Part shown: in pieces, positions 6,312 to 13,281 of the stretch
How positions within the stretch are numbered: position 1 is the stretch's first letter
Layout: every line of letters begins with the position of its first letter
Translations under genes and position numbers: made by a program
Assembly (NCBI GenBank): GCA_013389125.1
Contig: JACADX010000236.1
Coordinates: 1 to 30,842, forward strand
Source: Parvularculaceae bacterium
GTDB taxonomy: Bacteria; Pseudomonadota; Alphaproteobacteria; Caulobacterales; Parvularculaceae
Length of the DNA: 30,842 bases
Direction: 5' to 3'
The notes under the pieces: model-generated
Told to the model about the DNA's origin: nothing
Database searches by the model: none
What the model saw: the letters and a program-made list of their open reading frames with translations, nothing else

Positions 6312-8699
6312 TCAGAGGTCGACGAGGTAAAGCGGGCAGGGGTCGAGCTTTTCCTCGGTCGGCGTGACGCCGACATATTCGAACGGCCGCGGGCAGCCCG
6401 GCGTCGACGCGGCGACGTTAACGAAGCTTTCGCTCGCGAACGCCTTTCCCGGCGCGGTCAGCGGCTTTGAGGCCGCCGTGATGAGGGTCGACGGAAACGC
6501 GCTCCGCGCCGTTTCGTCCCCGGCTTCGGCCGATCCGACATCAAGCCACAATCGCGATTTGGCGGTTCCGGCCGACGTTGCTGCGGCGCGCGCGCCTTCA
6601 AGCGCGGCCGCGGCGCTGTCAAAGGCGAGGCAATGGAAGGCGCCGGCCGAAACCGTGAAGAGAGGCCTCAGCCGCTCGACGTCTGCGTTCTCGCCTTCGA
6701 CGATGAGAGCCGAATAAAAATCGCTCGCATGATCCGTATTCGACGCCGGCGCAACAGTCAGCCAGTCGTCTTCGGCGAACTCGCCGGCGAGCCCTAGAGC
6801 GCGCCAGACCGAAGCGTTCTCCCAGCTGATCGAGTCCGCCGGCGACCGGCCCTCCTGGAGCGCGAAATAGCCGAAGGGCTGTCCGTCAATCTCCTCCGCG
6901 AGGCGGATGACGCGACCAATGCCGATCCGCGATCCGAGTCGATACGCGGCGCGCGAGCACGCCGCTCGGCGGGTCCAGTCGATCGTCTGCGCGCGCTCGA
7001 CGCAGGCGATGAAGCGCTCGCGCCAGCGGCCTCCGGAAGGCTCGACGGACGCGGCGAGAAATTCCGGCGGCGCGATCGGCAAATGAACATGAAGACTGAC
7101 GCCGGCGTCGAGCAGCGCTTCGGCGATCACGATGTCGGCGCCGGCCGCGAGCGCGCCGATCGAGACCGAAAACCGCCGACCCTCAAGATAGGCGTCGACC
7201 CGACGCCGGAGCCGGTCGAGGTGCCTGTTGTCGTCGACGCCGGGCGGAATAAGCGGCCCGCAGAAATATAAAACGCCCGCCTGCGGCGCGGCGCGGTCGA
7301 TCCACGCATCGTCGATCGGCGTGCAGGATTTGAGGCGCTTCAGCTGCTTTCTCGTCGTGCCGATCATGCCGGGCGCGGCGTCAAAGGCGCGGACGGCGGC
7401 GGAAAAATCCGCGGCGGCGACGGCGAGGTCGCCTTCGATCAGGCGGCATTCGGCGATCGTGGCGCGCGACCAGTATGACGGCTCGCGATCGTCAGCATTG
7501 TCGAGCGACGCCGCAGCGAGGCCGCGAACTTCCCGGGCGAGTGTTCTCGCGCGCTCCGTTTCCCCAATCATGGCGGCGGTCGATGCGGCGTTGACGCCGG
7601 GATAGGTCGTTTTCAACGCCCTGAAGACCTTGGCGTAACCGTCAGCCGCTTCCGCGAGCATCGCCTTGTCGACCGGCGAGGAGGCGAAGGCGAGGTCGCG
7701 CCGAAGCTTCGGACCGATGCTGGCGATATCCTCGTTCGGCGCGTCGGTCGTCAGCTTGAAGGACTCAACGAGCGACACCGCCTCCTTGAGCGCGCCCATG
7801 CGCGCCATCGCGAGCGCGGCGAAATATTTGAACCGATCGTCGCGCGGCGAGCGCCTGACGCCTTCCATCGCGAGATCGAATGCGGTGTCGTTGATGCCGT
7901 GATCGAGGTGCGCCTGGATCTCCCAGATCCATTCGTTCTCGATCGACGCATCCTCCGCGGCGCGCCGCGCGCGCACGATCTGCTCGAGCCGCTTGCGATT
8001 CTCGATGACGATTTCGCCGCCCTTGCTCTGAAGGATGAGCCCCGAGCGCTCCCACATGATGAGCGTCCGATTGACGTGCTCGCGGCTGACGCCGAGGAAA
8101 TCGGCGAGGACGGTCTGTGGGAGCCTTCCGATATTGACGGCCGGCTCCCACAGATTGCCGGAGAGAATCGTCGCGAGTTCCGCAAAGAATGCGGCAAGCC
8201 GCGTCTCAAGCGGGCTATGGAGTGACGCTGTCAGCCTAGCCGAAAGCGACGCGAGTTCGCCGCCGAGCGCCGATATCCAGGCCGCCGTGAGTTCCGGACT
8301 GCGCCGCGCGACCCGCAAGAAATCCGCCGCCGGAAGCGATATGACGGTCGCGTTTGAGAGCGCCCGTAGCTCCCAGCGCGTCGCCAGCCTGTGTTCTGCG
8401 CCGGCGCCCTCCGCGGCGGCGGCAAGCCCCGCGACAGCGCCTGGGCCGTAAAGCGCGATAAGGACGGTTTTGTCGCCGGCCGGATCATGGTCGAGCGCGG
8501 CGACCGCGCCAGTCTCGACGACAAAGATCTCGCGGTTGCGGACCTTCGATGCGACCGGTTTGCCGCGCTGGATCGCGGTCACCTTCGCATTGCGGGCGAG
8601 TTCAGCAAGATCATCGGCGGAGGCCGTTCGAAAGAGTTCGGCGTTTTCGATAATGCGGCTGAGATAGGACTTTTCAACCGCTTTTGACGGACCAGCCAT
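6312..8699 (-). CDS. Crp/Fnr-type regulator fused to TPR-like, SLOG-like and degenerate class III cyclase-like domains
   Basis: A 795-residue protein with an unusual architecture. Residues about 15-130 form a cyclic-nucleotide-binding fold. Its phosphate-binding cassette is degenerate (GPGAVAGLAA where Crp has a Glu-containing loop and RSA), so cAMP binding is doubtful. Residues about 160-240 are a clear Crp-type helix-turn-helix (LPQTVLADFLGVSREHVNRT). Residues 255-440 are helical repeats resembling the bacterial TRAFs-binding/TPR family (TYPGVNAAS, YWSRATIAECRLIEGD). Residues 475-575 look like a SLOG/DprA-type Rossmann fold (GALAAGADIVIAEALLDAG). Residues 655-795 end like a class III nucleotide cyclase (GKAFASESFV, FEYVG, PLYLVDL), but the first metal-binding Asp block is replaced by ALIVEGEN, so catalysis is unlikely. 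The start at 8699 has a strong site (GGAGG, 5 nt spacer). A longer in-frame extension to 8885 would translate the upstream repeat and hairpin and is rejected. Targets are unknown. Confidence 0.85.
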   Translation of the reverse strand: MAGPSKAVEKSYLSRIIENAELFRTASADDLAELARNAKVTAIQRGKPVASKVRNREIFVVETGAVAALDHDPAGDKTVLIALYGPGAVAGLAAAAEGAGAEHRLATRWELRALSNATVISLPAADFLRVARRSPELTAAWISALGGELASLSARLTASLHSPLETRLAAFFAELATILSGNLWEPAVNIGRLPQTVLADFLGVSREHVNRTLIMWERSGLILQSKGGEIVIENRKRLEQIVRARRAAEDASIENEWIWEIQAHLDHGINDTAFDLAMEGVRRSPRDDRFKYFAALAMARMGALKEAVSLVESFKLTTDAPNEDIASIGPKLRRDLAFASSPVDKAMLAEAADGYAKVFRALKTTYPGVNAASTAAMIGETERARTLAREVRGLAAASLDNADDREPSYWSRATIAECRLIEGDLAVAAADFSAAVRAFDAAPGMIGTTRKQLKRLKSCTPIDDAWIDRAAPQAGVLYFCGPLIPPGVDDNRHLDRLRRRVDAYLEGRRFSVSIGALAAGADIVIAEALLDAGVSLHVHLPIAPPEFLAASVEPSGGRWRERFIACVERAQTIDWTRRAACSRAAYRLGSRIGIGRVIRLAEEIDGQPFGYFALQEGRSPADSISWENASVWRALGLAGEFAEDDWLTVAPASNTDHASDFYSALIVEGENADVERLRPLFTVSAGAFHCLAFDSAAAALEGARAAATSAGTAKSRLWLDVGSAEAGDETARSAFPSTLITAASKPLTAPGKAFASESFVNVAASTPGCPRPFEYVGVTPTEEKLDPCPLYLVDL

Positions 8700-8725
8700 C
8701 GCGACCTCCGGGGGAGAGGGCGAGC

Positions 8726-8765
8726 CTAGCGCGCTGGGCGCAAAAGTGGAAACCGGTTTTGCGCG
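8726..8765. repeat. GTGG-AACCGG palindromic intergenic repeat, copy 2
   Basis: Reads ctagcgcgct, gggcgcaaaa, gtggaaaccg, gttttgcgcg. The stem GCGCAAAA / TTTTGCGC surrounds GTGGAAACCGG. It matches copy 1 at 6171-6209, including the flanking ctagcgcgc, and sits 27 bp upstream of the regulator start, close to the 33 bp seen for copy 1. Confidence 0.75.
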
Positions 8766-8851
8766 AAAAGGCGCGCTGGAATAATGATTTGGCGGCATTT
8801 GCGGCGTCGCTGAAATTTTGTCGTCGAAGCGCACCGTCGCCCCAAATTGCA

Positions 8852-8881
8852 GGAAACGGTCAGATTGCTCTGACCGTTTCC
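8852..8881. repeat. Perfect 13-bp-arm inverted repeat upstream of the regulator
   Basis: GGAAACGGTCAGA (8852-8864) and TCTGACCGTTTCC (8869-8881) pair perfectly around a 4-nt TTGC loop. It lies 153 bp upstream of the regulator start. No T-tract follows on either strand. It shares a CGG-C-GATTG core with the hairpin at 6238-6273. It could be a repeat, an operator or a structured RNA element. Confidence 0.65.
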
Positions 8882-8933
8882 CCACTCCCCCAGGTCGCGA
8901 GGCGCGAATGAAGTCAGCGTCCCCGCCTCCCCC

Positions 8934-8990
8934 GGATGACGGGACTTCGGGCGTTTTCAGGAAGGGGCGGCAAGAAGGACCCCGTCATCC
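8934..8990 (+). repeat. 57-bp intergenic repeat, copy A
   Basis: Begins with GGATGACGGG and ends with its reverse complement CCCGTCATCC. The interior (TTCGGGC, TTTTCAGGA, AAGAAGGA) aligns with copy B at 9160-9212. It is a typical short palindrome-ended intergenic repeat without coding capacity. Confidence 0.65.
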
Positions 8991-9025
8991 TTGCTGAGAG
9001 AATAGGGGACGGTCGGGATGGGCTG

Positions 9026-9041
9026 AGTGATGTGGATCACA
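9026..9041. promoter_or_regulatory. Crp/Fnr-like dyad (GTGA-N6-TCAC)
   Basis: GTGATGTGGATCAC at 9027-9040 is a perfect dyad with the spacing of the Crp consensus TGTGA-N6-TCACA; only the first T is replaced by A. It lies between the Crp-type regulator gene and the hydrolase gene, about 300 bp from each start. That it is a binding site for the neighbouring regulator is inference from sequence and position. Confidence 0.4.
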
Positions 9042-9092
9042 GGCGCGGTCGATTTCGTTGGTCTTCTCGGCCTCGCCCTTGCGCAAAAGAAG

Positions 9093-9117
9093 AAGCGGCC
9101 GGGGGCGCCGGCCGCTT
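9093..9117 (-). terminator. GC-rich hairpin with T-rich tail on the reverse strand
   Basis: AAGCGGCCGG and CCGGCCGCTT form a perfect 10-bp stem with a 5-nt loop. On the reverse strand the stem is followed by CTTCTTTTG, which resembles an intrinsic terminator. No reverse-strand gene is visible to its right (9118-9340), so it would end only a short non-coding transcript, or it is a chance hairpin. Confidence 0.35.
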
Positions 9118-9159
9118 CCGTCTCACCGTCGGACCGGCGGGCGACCGGTCCGGCTATCG

Positions 9160-9212
9160 GGATGACGGGCCCTCGGGCTTTTGAGGAGGGCTTGAAGGAA
9201 AGCCCGTCATCC
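9160..9212 (+). repeat. 53-bp intergenic repeat, copy B
   Basis: It has the same GGATGACGGG/CCCGTCATCC ends and the same orientation as copy A at 8934-8990, with a few small gaps in the interior. The two copies enclose the Crp-like dyad and the two GC-rich hairpins. Confidence 0.65.
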
Positions 9213-9244
9213 ATGTTTACGATATTGGGGCCGCTTGAGGATCA

Positions 9245-9266
9245 CTTGTGTGATGAAGCGCACAAG
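9245..9266. promoter_or_regulatory. CTTGTG-N10-CACAAG dyad upstream of the hydrolase
   Basis: CTTGTG (9245-9250) and CACAAG (9261-9266) form a perfect 6-bp dyad with a 10-bp centre, 75 bp before the GTG start of the hydrolase. This geometry could suit a homodimeric regulator, but the recognising protein is unknown. Confidence 0.3.
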
Positions 9267-9340
9267 AGATCGCCGAATTTGTAAGGCAAGGGCTGCGCGA
9301 CAGGCTTTCAGCCGCAGTCCGCGCCGATTAGGGAACGACC

Positions 9341-10261
9341 GTGGTCTCCGTAATCGCCAACGGCGTTGACATCGAATGTGAACTCGACGGCCCCGAAGAT
9401 GGACCGGCGGTCCTCATGATCATGGGACTGGCGCAGCAGCTCATTTTCTGGCCGGAGGATTTCTACGGGGCGCTGAACGCGGCCGGTTTCCGCACCATCC
9501 GCTTCGACAATCGCGACATCGGCAAGTCGCGCAAGTTTCACGGCCGGCGCGCGCCGAACCCCATGTTCCAGCTGCCGGCGCGCCTTGCCGGGGTAAGGGG
9601 GCTTTCGCCCTATTCGCTCGAAGACATGGCGAAGGACGCAATCGGCGTTCTCGGCGCGCTAAGGGTCGATAAGGCGCATGTCGTCGGCGTTTCGATGGGC
9701 GGCATGATCGCGCAGGTGCTCGCGGCGAAGCGCCCGGAGCGCGTCAGGAGCCTCTCGGTCCTCATGTCGTCGACGAACAATCCGGCGCTCCCGCGCGCAC
9801 GGGCCGAGATCGCCCGCGCCTTGATGGCGCCGCCGATGAAGACCGCGACGCGCGAGGAGGCGCTCGAGCGCGCCCTCCAACTTTGGAGCCTGATCGGCAC
9901 GAAGAACACAGGCGCGACGAATGAAGAACTCAAGGCGCGTCTCGCCGCTTCCTATGACCGCAGCCACTATCCGCCCGGGCCGCGCCGGCAGCTGGCGGCG
10001 ATCATCGAGACCGGCGACCTTCGCAGCCGGTTCACCCGCAAGATCAAGGCGCCGACGCTCGTCATCCACGGGTCCGAAGATCCGCTCGCGCCGCCCGCAG
10101 GCGGGGTCGACATTTTCAGGAATATCCCTGACGCGCGCCTCGAAATCATCGAAGGCATGGGCCACGACATCCCGAAAAAGTTCCGACCACGGATCGCCGG
10201 ACTGATCGTCGAGCATCTTCGGACGAGCGGAGCGGCGCGGACGGCTGTCGACGCCGCTTAA
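9341..10261 (+). CDS. alpha/beta-hydrolase fold protein
   Basis: A 306-residue alpha/beta hydrolase, probably a cytoplasmic esterase or related hydrolase. The nucleophile elbow is GVSMGG with Ser118. The acid is Asp247 in HGSEDPLAPP and the base is His275 in EGMGHDIP. The oxyanion region MIMGLAQQLIFWPEDF and FDNRDIGKS (residues 55-63) are typical of the group containing many uncharacterised esterases and aclacinomycin methylesterase-like proteins. The substrate is unknown. The start is a GTG with a weak GGGA upstream; no better in-frame start exists. It converges on cysNC, with only 10 bp between the stop codons. The long upstream spacer contains possible regulatory dyads. Confidence 0.9.
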   Translation: MVSVIANGVDIECELDGPEDGPAVLMIMGLAQQLIFWPEDFYGALNAAGFRTIRFDNRDIGKSRKFHGRRAPNPMFQLPARLAGVRGLSPYSLEDMAKDAIGVLGALRVDKAHVVGVSMGGMIAQVLAAKRPERVRSLSVLMSSTNNPALPRARAEIARALMAPPMKTATREEALERALQLWSLIGTKNTGATNEELKARLAASYDRSHYPPGPRRQLAAIIETGDLRSRFTRKIKAPTLVIHGSEDPLAPPAGGVDIFRNIPDARLEIIEGMGHDIPKKFRPRIAGLIVEHLRTSGAARTAVDAA

Positions 10262-10271
10262 GCGCGCCGCC

Positions 10272-12173
10272 TCATCCCAAATACCCGTTCTTCTTCAGAT
10301 GTTCGACGATCGCCGTCGCCGCCTCGGCCGCGGTCGCCTTTGAGGTGTCGAGCGTGATCTCGGCGCGCTCGGGCGCTTCGTAGGCGGAATCGATGCCGGT
10401 GAAGTTCTTGATCTCGCCGCGCCGCGCCTTGGCGTAAAGGCCCTTGACGTCGCGCTTCTCGCAGACGGCGAGCGGCGTCGAGACATAGACCTCGATGAAT
10501 TCCCCGTCCTCGACCATTTCGCGCGCCATGCGCCGCTCGCTCTGGAAAGGCGAGATGAAGGAGACAAGGACGATCAGCCCCGCATCGACCATCAGCTTCG
10601 CCGTCTCCGCGACGCGGCGGATGTTCTCGACGCGGTCGGCGTCGGTGAAGCCCAAGTCCTTGTTGAGGCCGTGGCGGACGTTGTCGCCGTCGAGCGTGTA
10701 GGTGTGGCGCCCAAGATCGCAAAGGCGCTTTTCAACGAGGTTTGCGACCGTCGATTTGCCGGCGCCTGACAATCCGGTGAACCAGAGAACGCAAGGCTTC
10801 TGGTGTTTGGCCTTTGCGCGCGCCGCCTTGTTGACGTCGAGATCTTGCCAGTGGACGTTCTGCGCGCGGCGCAGCGAAAAGTCGATGAGGCCCGCGCCGA
10901 CCGTATTGTTGGTCCGCTTGTCGATGATGACGAACGAGCCCGTCACGCGGTCCTCAGCATAAGGATCGAAGGCGATCGGCGCCGACGTCGTGACATTGCA
11001 GAAGCCGACTTCATTGAGTTCGAGCGTTTTGCCCGACATGTGTTCGAGCGTGTTGACGTTGACCTTGTGTTTCAGCTCGCTGATCGAGCCGGAAATGATC
11101 CGGTTCGCGGTCTTGAAGAAATACTGCCGGCCGGGGATCATCTCGTCGTCATGCATCCAGATGACATGCGCGGCGAACTGGTCGGTCTGTTCGGCCGGCG
11201 CCTTGCCGGCGCACAAGACGTCGCCGCGGCTGATGTCGATCTCGTCGGCGAGACAGAGCGTCACCGCCTGATGGGGCCCCGCGGCAGGAAGGTCGCCGTC
11301 CTTCGTCACGATCCGCGTCACGCTCGATCGGCGGCCCGAGTGGACGACGACGATCTCGTCGCCCGGCCGAACGATTCCCGCAGCGATCGTTCCTGAAAAT
11401 CCGCGGAAGTCGAGGTTCGGCCGGTTCACCCATTGCACCGGAAGGCGGAAGGGCGCGCCAGACGCGTCCGCCTCGACCTCGATCGTTTCAAGATAGGGGA
11501 GGAGCGCCGGACCCTTGTGCCAGGCGGTGTTCGCGCTCTTTGTGAGAATGTTGTCGCCTTCGAGCGCCGAGATCGGGATGCAGACAACCGACGAAAAGCC
11601 GAGCTTTTCCGCGAAGGCGCGGTAGTCCGTTTCGATCTTCTCGAAGATCGCGCGCGAATAATCGACAAGGTCCATCTTGTTGATGGCGACGACAACGTGG
11701 CGGATGCCGAGAAGCGAACAAATGTAAGAGTGGCGGCGCGTCTGTTTCAAAACGCCCTGGCGCGCGTCGATGAGGATGATCGCGAGGTCGGCGGTCGAAG
11801 CGCCGGTCGCCATGTTGCGCGTGTACTGTTCGTGGCCCGGCGTGTCGGCGACGATGAATTTCCGCTTCTCGGTCGAAAAGAAGCGGTAAGCGACGTCGAT
11901 CGTGATCCCCTGTTCGCGTTCCGCCGCGAGGCCGTCGACGAGGAGGGCGAAGTCGATCTTCTCGCCTTGCGTTCCGATTCTTTTCGAGTCGGCCTCAAGC
12001 GCGGCGAGCTGGTCTTCGTAGAGGAGCTTGGTGTCGTAGAGGAGCCGCCCGATCAGCGTCGACTTGCCGTCGTCGACGCTGCCGCAGGTGATGAAGCGGA
12101 GCATCGACTTTTTCTCATGCGCGTCGAGATAGGCGATTACGTCTTGCGACGCGAGGGCGGAGGCGTGACTCAT
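10272..12173 (-). CDS. cysNC: bifunctional sulfate adenylyltransferase subunit 1 / APS kinase (CysN-CysC fusion)
   Basis: The N-terminal half is the GTPase subunit of ATP sulfurylase. It has the G1 loop GSVDDGKST (residues 31-39), DTPGHEQYT (110-118) and NKMDL (165-169), followed by two beta-barrel domains. The C-terminal part from about residue 458 is adenosine-5'-phosphosulfate kinase, with P-loop GLSGAGKST (467-475) and DGDNVRHGLNKDLGF. With CysD it turns sulfate and ATP into APS and then PAPS for sulfur assimilation. The 633-residue length is right for the CysNC fusion known in Proteobacteria. The start ATG at 12173 has a weak GGCAGG site. It should directly follow cysD but is separated from it by a two-gene cassette of about 1.1 kb. 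Confidence 0.97.
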   Translation of the reverse strand: MSHASALASQDVIAYLDAHEKKSMLRFITCGSVDDGKSTLIGRLLYDTKLLYEDQLAALEADSKRIGTQGEKIDFALLVDGLAAEREQGITIDVAYRFFSTEKRKFIVADTPGHEQYTRNMATGASTADLAIILIDARQGVLKQTRRHSYICSLLGIRHVVVAINKMDLVDYSRAIFEKIETDYRAFAEKLGFSSVVCIPISALEGDNILTKSANTAWHKGPALLPYLETIEVEADASGAPFRLPVQWVNRPNLDFRGFSGTIAAGIVRPGDEIVVVHSGRRSSVTRIVTKDGDLPAAGPHQAVTLCLADEIDISRGDVLCAGKAPAEQTDQFAAHVIWMHDDEMIPGRQYFFKTANRIISGSISELKHKVNVNTLEHMSGKTLELNEVGFCNVTTSAPIAFDPYAEDRVTGSFVIIDKRTNNTVGAGLIDFSLRRAQNVHWQDLDVNKAARAKAKHQKPCVLWFTGLSGAGKSTVANLVEKRLCDLGRHTYTLDGDNVRHGLNKDLGFTDADRVENIRRVAETAKLMVDAGLIVLVSFISPFQSERRMAREMVEDGEFIEVYVSTPLAVCEKRDVKGLYAKARRGEIKNFTGIDSAYEAPERAEITLDTSKATAAEAATAIVEHLKKNGYLG

Positions 12174-12190
12174 GGTTGGGCCTGCCTTAA

Positions 12191-12222
12191 AGGGATTAGG
12201 GATTAGGGATTAGGGATTTGGA
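12191..12222. repeat. ATTAGGG heptamer tandem repeat at the cysNC-side edge of the cassette
   Basis: Three consecutive ATTAGGG units (agggattagg, gattagggat, tagggatttg) overlap the stop codon of the 221-residue unknown gene, so its C-terminus (SLIPNP) is repeat-derived. Related C-rich forms lie at 12848-12875 and at 13250-13281, the latter in opposite orientation. The set thus borders both genes inserted between cysD and cysNC. Confidence 0.7.
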
Positions 12223-12861
12223 TTGAAGGATGCCGACGAGTCCGTCGTAGAGTGCGGGATCAACCGAAGTTTTCCAGCGCTGAATTTGGTCAAGCGCGTC
12301 AGCGTCAGCCGGGTCGTTCTTGCGCTTCGCCGCGTCAGCCATCGGATAAATTAGGTGCGCGAGGAACCAGAAGGCTCCCAGAACTGGCGGCAATTCGTGG
12401 AGCCATGCAATTAGGTCATTGCCATTAATGGCTTTGGGTCTTGGCGCGAAAGCTTCGATGGCTATCGTCAACAGCGCGTCGATGAACTCCGCATCAAGAT
12501 GGTGAATTCTGTCAGGGTCAGTGTCTGCATGACGAAGCTGATCGTAATTCTCGCGCGCCTTCTTGGCTAAAGACCCTCGTTCTTTCGGGTCGCTCACATT
12601 CTCGTTAAGGAACGCCTTTAACGAATTAAAGCCGCCGCTGAGGTTGGCGTCGCCAGGCTGCATGTCCGACAACACGCGCTCAGCTGCACCGGCGAGCGTC
12701 AGGGCGGATACGAGATCGAAATGCTGAAGCCGTGCTCGCACGGCCATTTCGAGTTGAAGCTGCACAGCCTGCCGCCGCGTGTATCGACGCAAGGCTTCAC
12801 TTCCGGCGGACTCATCGCCAGAGTTAGTTTTTTCGATGTGCGCCGCCAATCCCAAATCCAA
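12196..12861 (-). CDS. hypothetical protein (second cassette gene)
   Basis: A 221-residue soluble, mostly helical protein of unknown function. The block DLVSALTLAGAAERVLSDM followed by FNSLKAFLNEN and YDQLRHAD recalls, from memory, an uncharacterised family of small bacterial proteins with a SALTLAGAAE motif. The last residues (SLIPNP) are encoded by the ATTAGGG repeat. The start is unclear: the open frame begins with TTG at 12861 within a repeat-like sequence, the first ATG is not until residue 39, and no strong ribosome-binding site is present. It follows the four-helix-bundle gene by 5 bp, so it may be translated by coupling. Codon use is less G/C-biased than that of the neighbouring cys genes (more aat, aaa, tta, att), suggesting it arrived with the cassette. 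Confidence 0.6.
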   Translation of the reverse strand: MDLGLAAHIEKTNSGDESAGSEALRRYTRRQAVQLQLEMAVRARLQHFDLVSALTLAGAAERVLSDMQPGDANLSGGFNSLKAFLNENVSDPKERGSLAKKARENYDQLRHADTDPDRIHHLDAEFIDALLTIAIEAFAPRPKAINGNDLIAWLHELPPVLGAFWFLAHLIYPMADAAKRKNDPADADALDQIQRWKTSVDPALYDGLVGILQSKSLIPNP

Positions 12862-12866
12862 AGTCC

Positions 12867-13238
12867 CTAATCCGACAGGCTTCTCCGCAGGCCATTGAGC
12901 ATGCGCCCGACTTCTTCCACCCGCGCAATTAGCGCGTTCACGCGTGACGCGGGCGCGAGCTGTGTCTCGACGACAAGCGTCAACAACGTTTCAAGTTCCG
13001 CCGCCGAACCCCGGGCGATGCTGATGAAGTTCGCATAATCCTTTCGGCTGCCGCGAGCGTTGCCTTCTGAGATATTGGCCGGGATCGAGATCGCCGCTCG
13101 GATAAGCTGAGATGTCATCCTGTACTCTTCCTTATTCGGAAGGCCGTCCGTAAGATGATAAACATCTCGCGCGACGTCCATGGCTTTGCGCCATACGGTC
13201 AGATCGCGGTGAGATTTTATCGCAACTTCTTCGGCCAA
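12867..13238 (-). CDS. four-helix-bundle protein (S23 / IVP-like)
   Basis: A 123-residue protein of the S23 ribosomal intervening-sequence family, known to fold as a four-helix bundle that forms pentamers in related proteins such as Avd. The family signatures HRDLTVWRKAMDVARDVY, LIRAAISIPANISEG and RKDYANFISIARGSAAELE are all present, and the length is normal. The start is TTG at 13238, preceded by a purine-rich site (GGAAGGAAG). Its molecular role outside 23S rRNA intervening sequences is unknown. It sits between cysD and cysNC, bordered by CCCTAA/TTAGGG repeats. From memory, such genes often have similar heptamer repeats beside them. Confidence 0.92.
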   Translation of the reverse strand: MAEEVAIKSHRDLTVWRKAMDVARDVYHLTDGLPNKEEYRMTSQLIRAAISIPANISEGNARGSRKDYANFISIARGSAAELETLLTLVVETQLAPASRVNALIARVEEVGRMLNGLRRSLSD

Positions 13239-13249
13239 CTCTTCTTCCT

Positions 13250-13281
13250 TCCTAATCCCTAATCCCGAGTCCCCAATCCCT
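13250..13281. repeat. CCCTAAT heptamer repeat at the cysD-side edge of the cassette
   Basis: Reads cctaatccct, aatcccgagt, ccccaatccc, overlapping the cysD stop codon at 13280. It is the same heptamer as at 12191-12222 but in opposite orientation, so the cassette is enclosed by degenerate inverted repeats. Confidence 0.65.

Larger units (their letters stand above)
8700..9340. other. 640-bp non-coding spacer rich in dyads and repeats
   Basis: There is no convincing gene between the regulator start and the hydrolase start. The open frames here are short, run through repeats and lack ribosome-binding sites. The spacer holds a GTGG-AACCGG repeat, a perfect 13-bp-arm hairpin, two copies of a 53-57-bp repeat with GGATGACGGG/CCCGTCATCC ends, a Crp-like dyad, two GC-rich hairpins (9093-9117 and 9130-9152) and a CTTGTG/CACAAG dyad. 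The promoters for both flanking genes must lie here, but I could not pick convincing -35/-10 boxes. Confidence 0.7.

Noticed and set aside
8700..8885. 62-residue N-terminal extension of the Crp-fusion protein
   Set aside because: It would translate the palindromic repeat and the perfect hairpin; the ATG at 8699 has an excellent GGAGG site and the family domain begins just after it.
8936..9284. Short open frames of 82-85 residues on both strands in the regulator-hydrolase spacer
   Set aside because: They run through two repeat copies and hairpins, lack ribosome-binding sites, and resemble no known family.
12191..13281. CRISPR-like array suggested by the repeated ATTAGGG units
   Set aside because: The units are contiguous heptamers without spacers and lie at gene ends; no cas genes are present.
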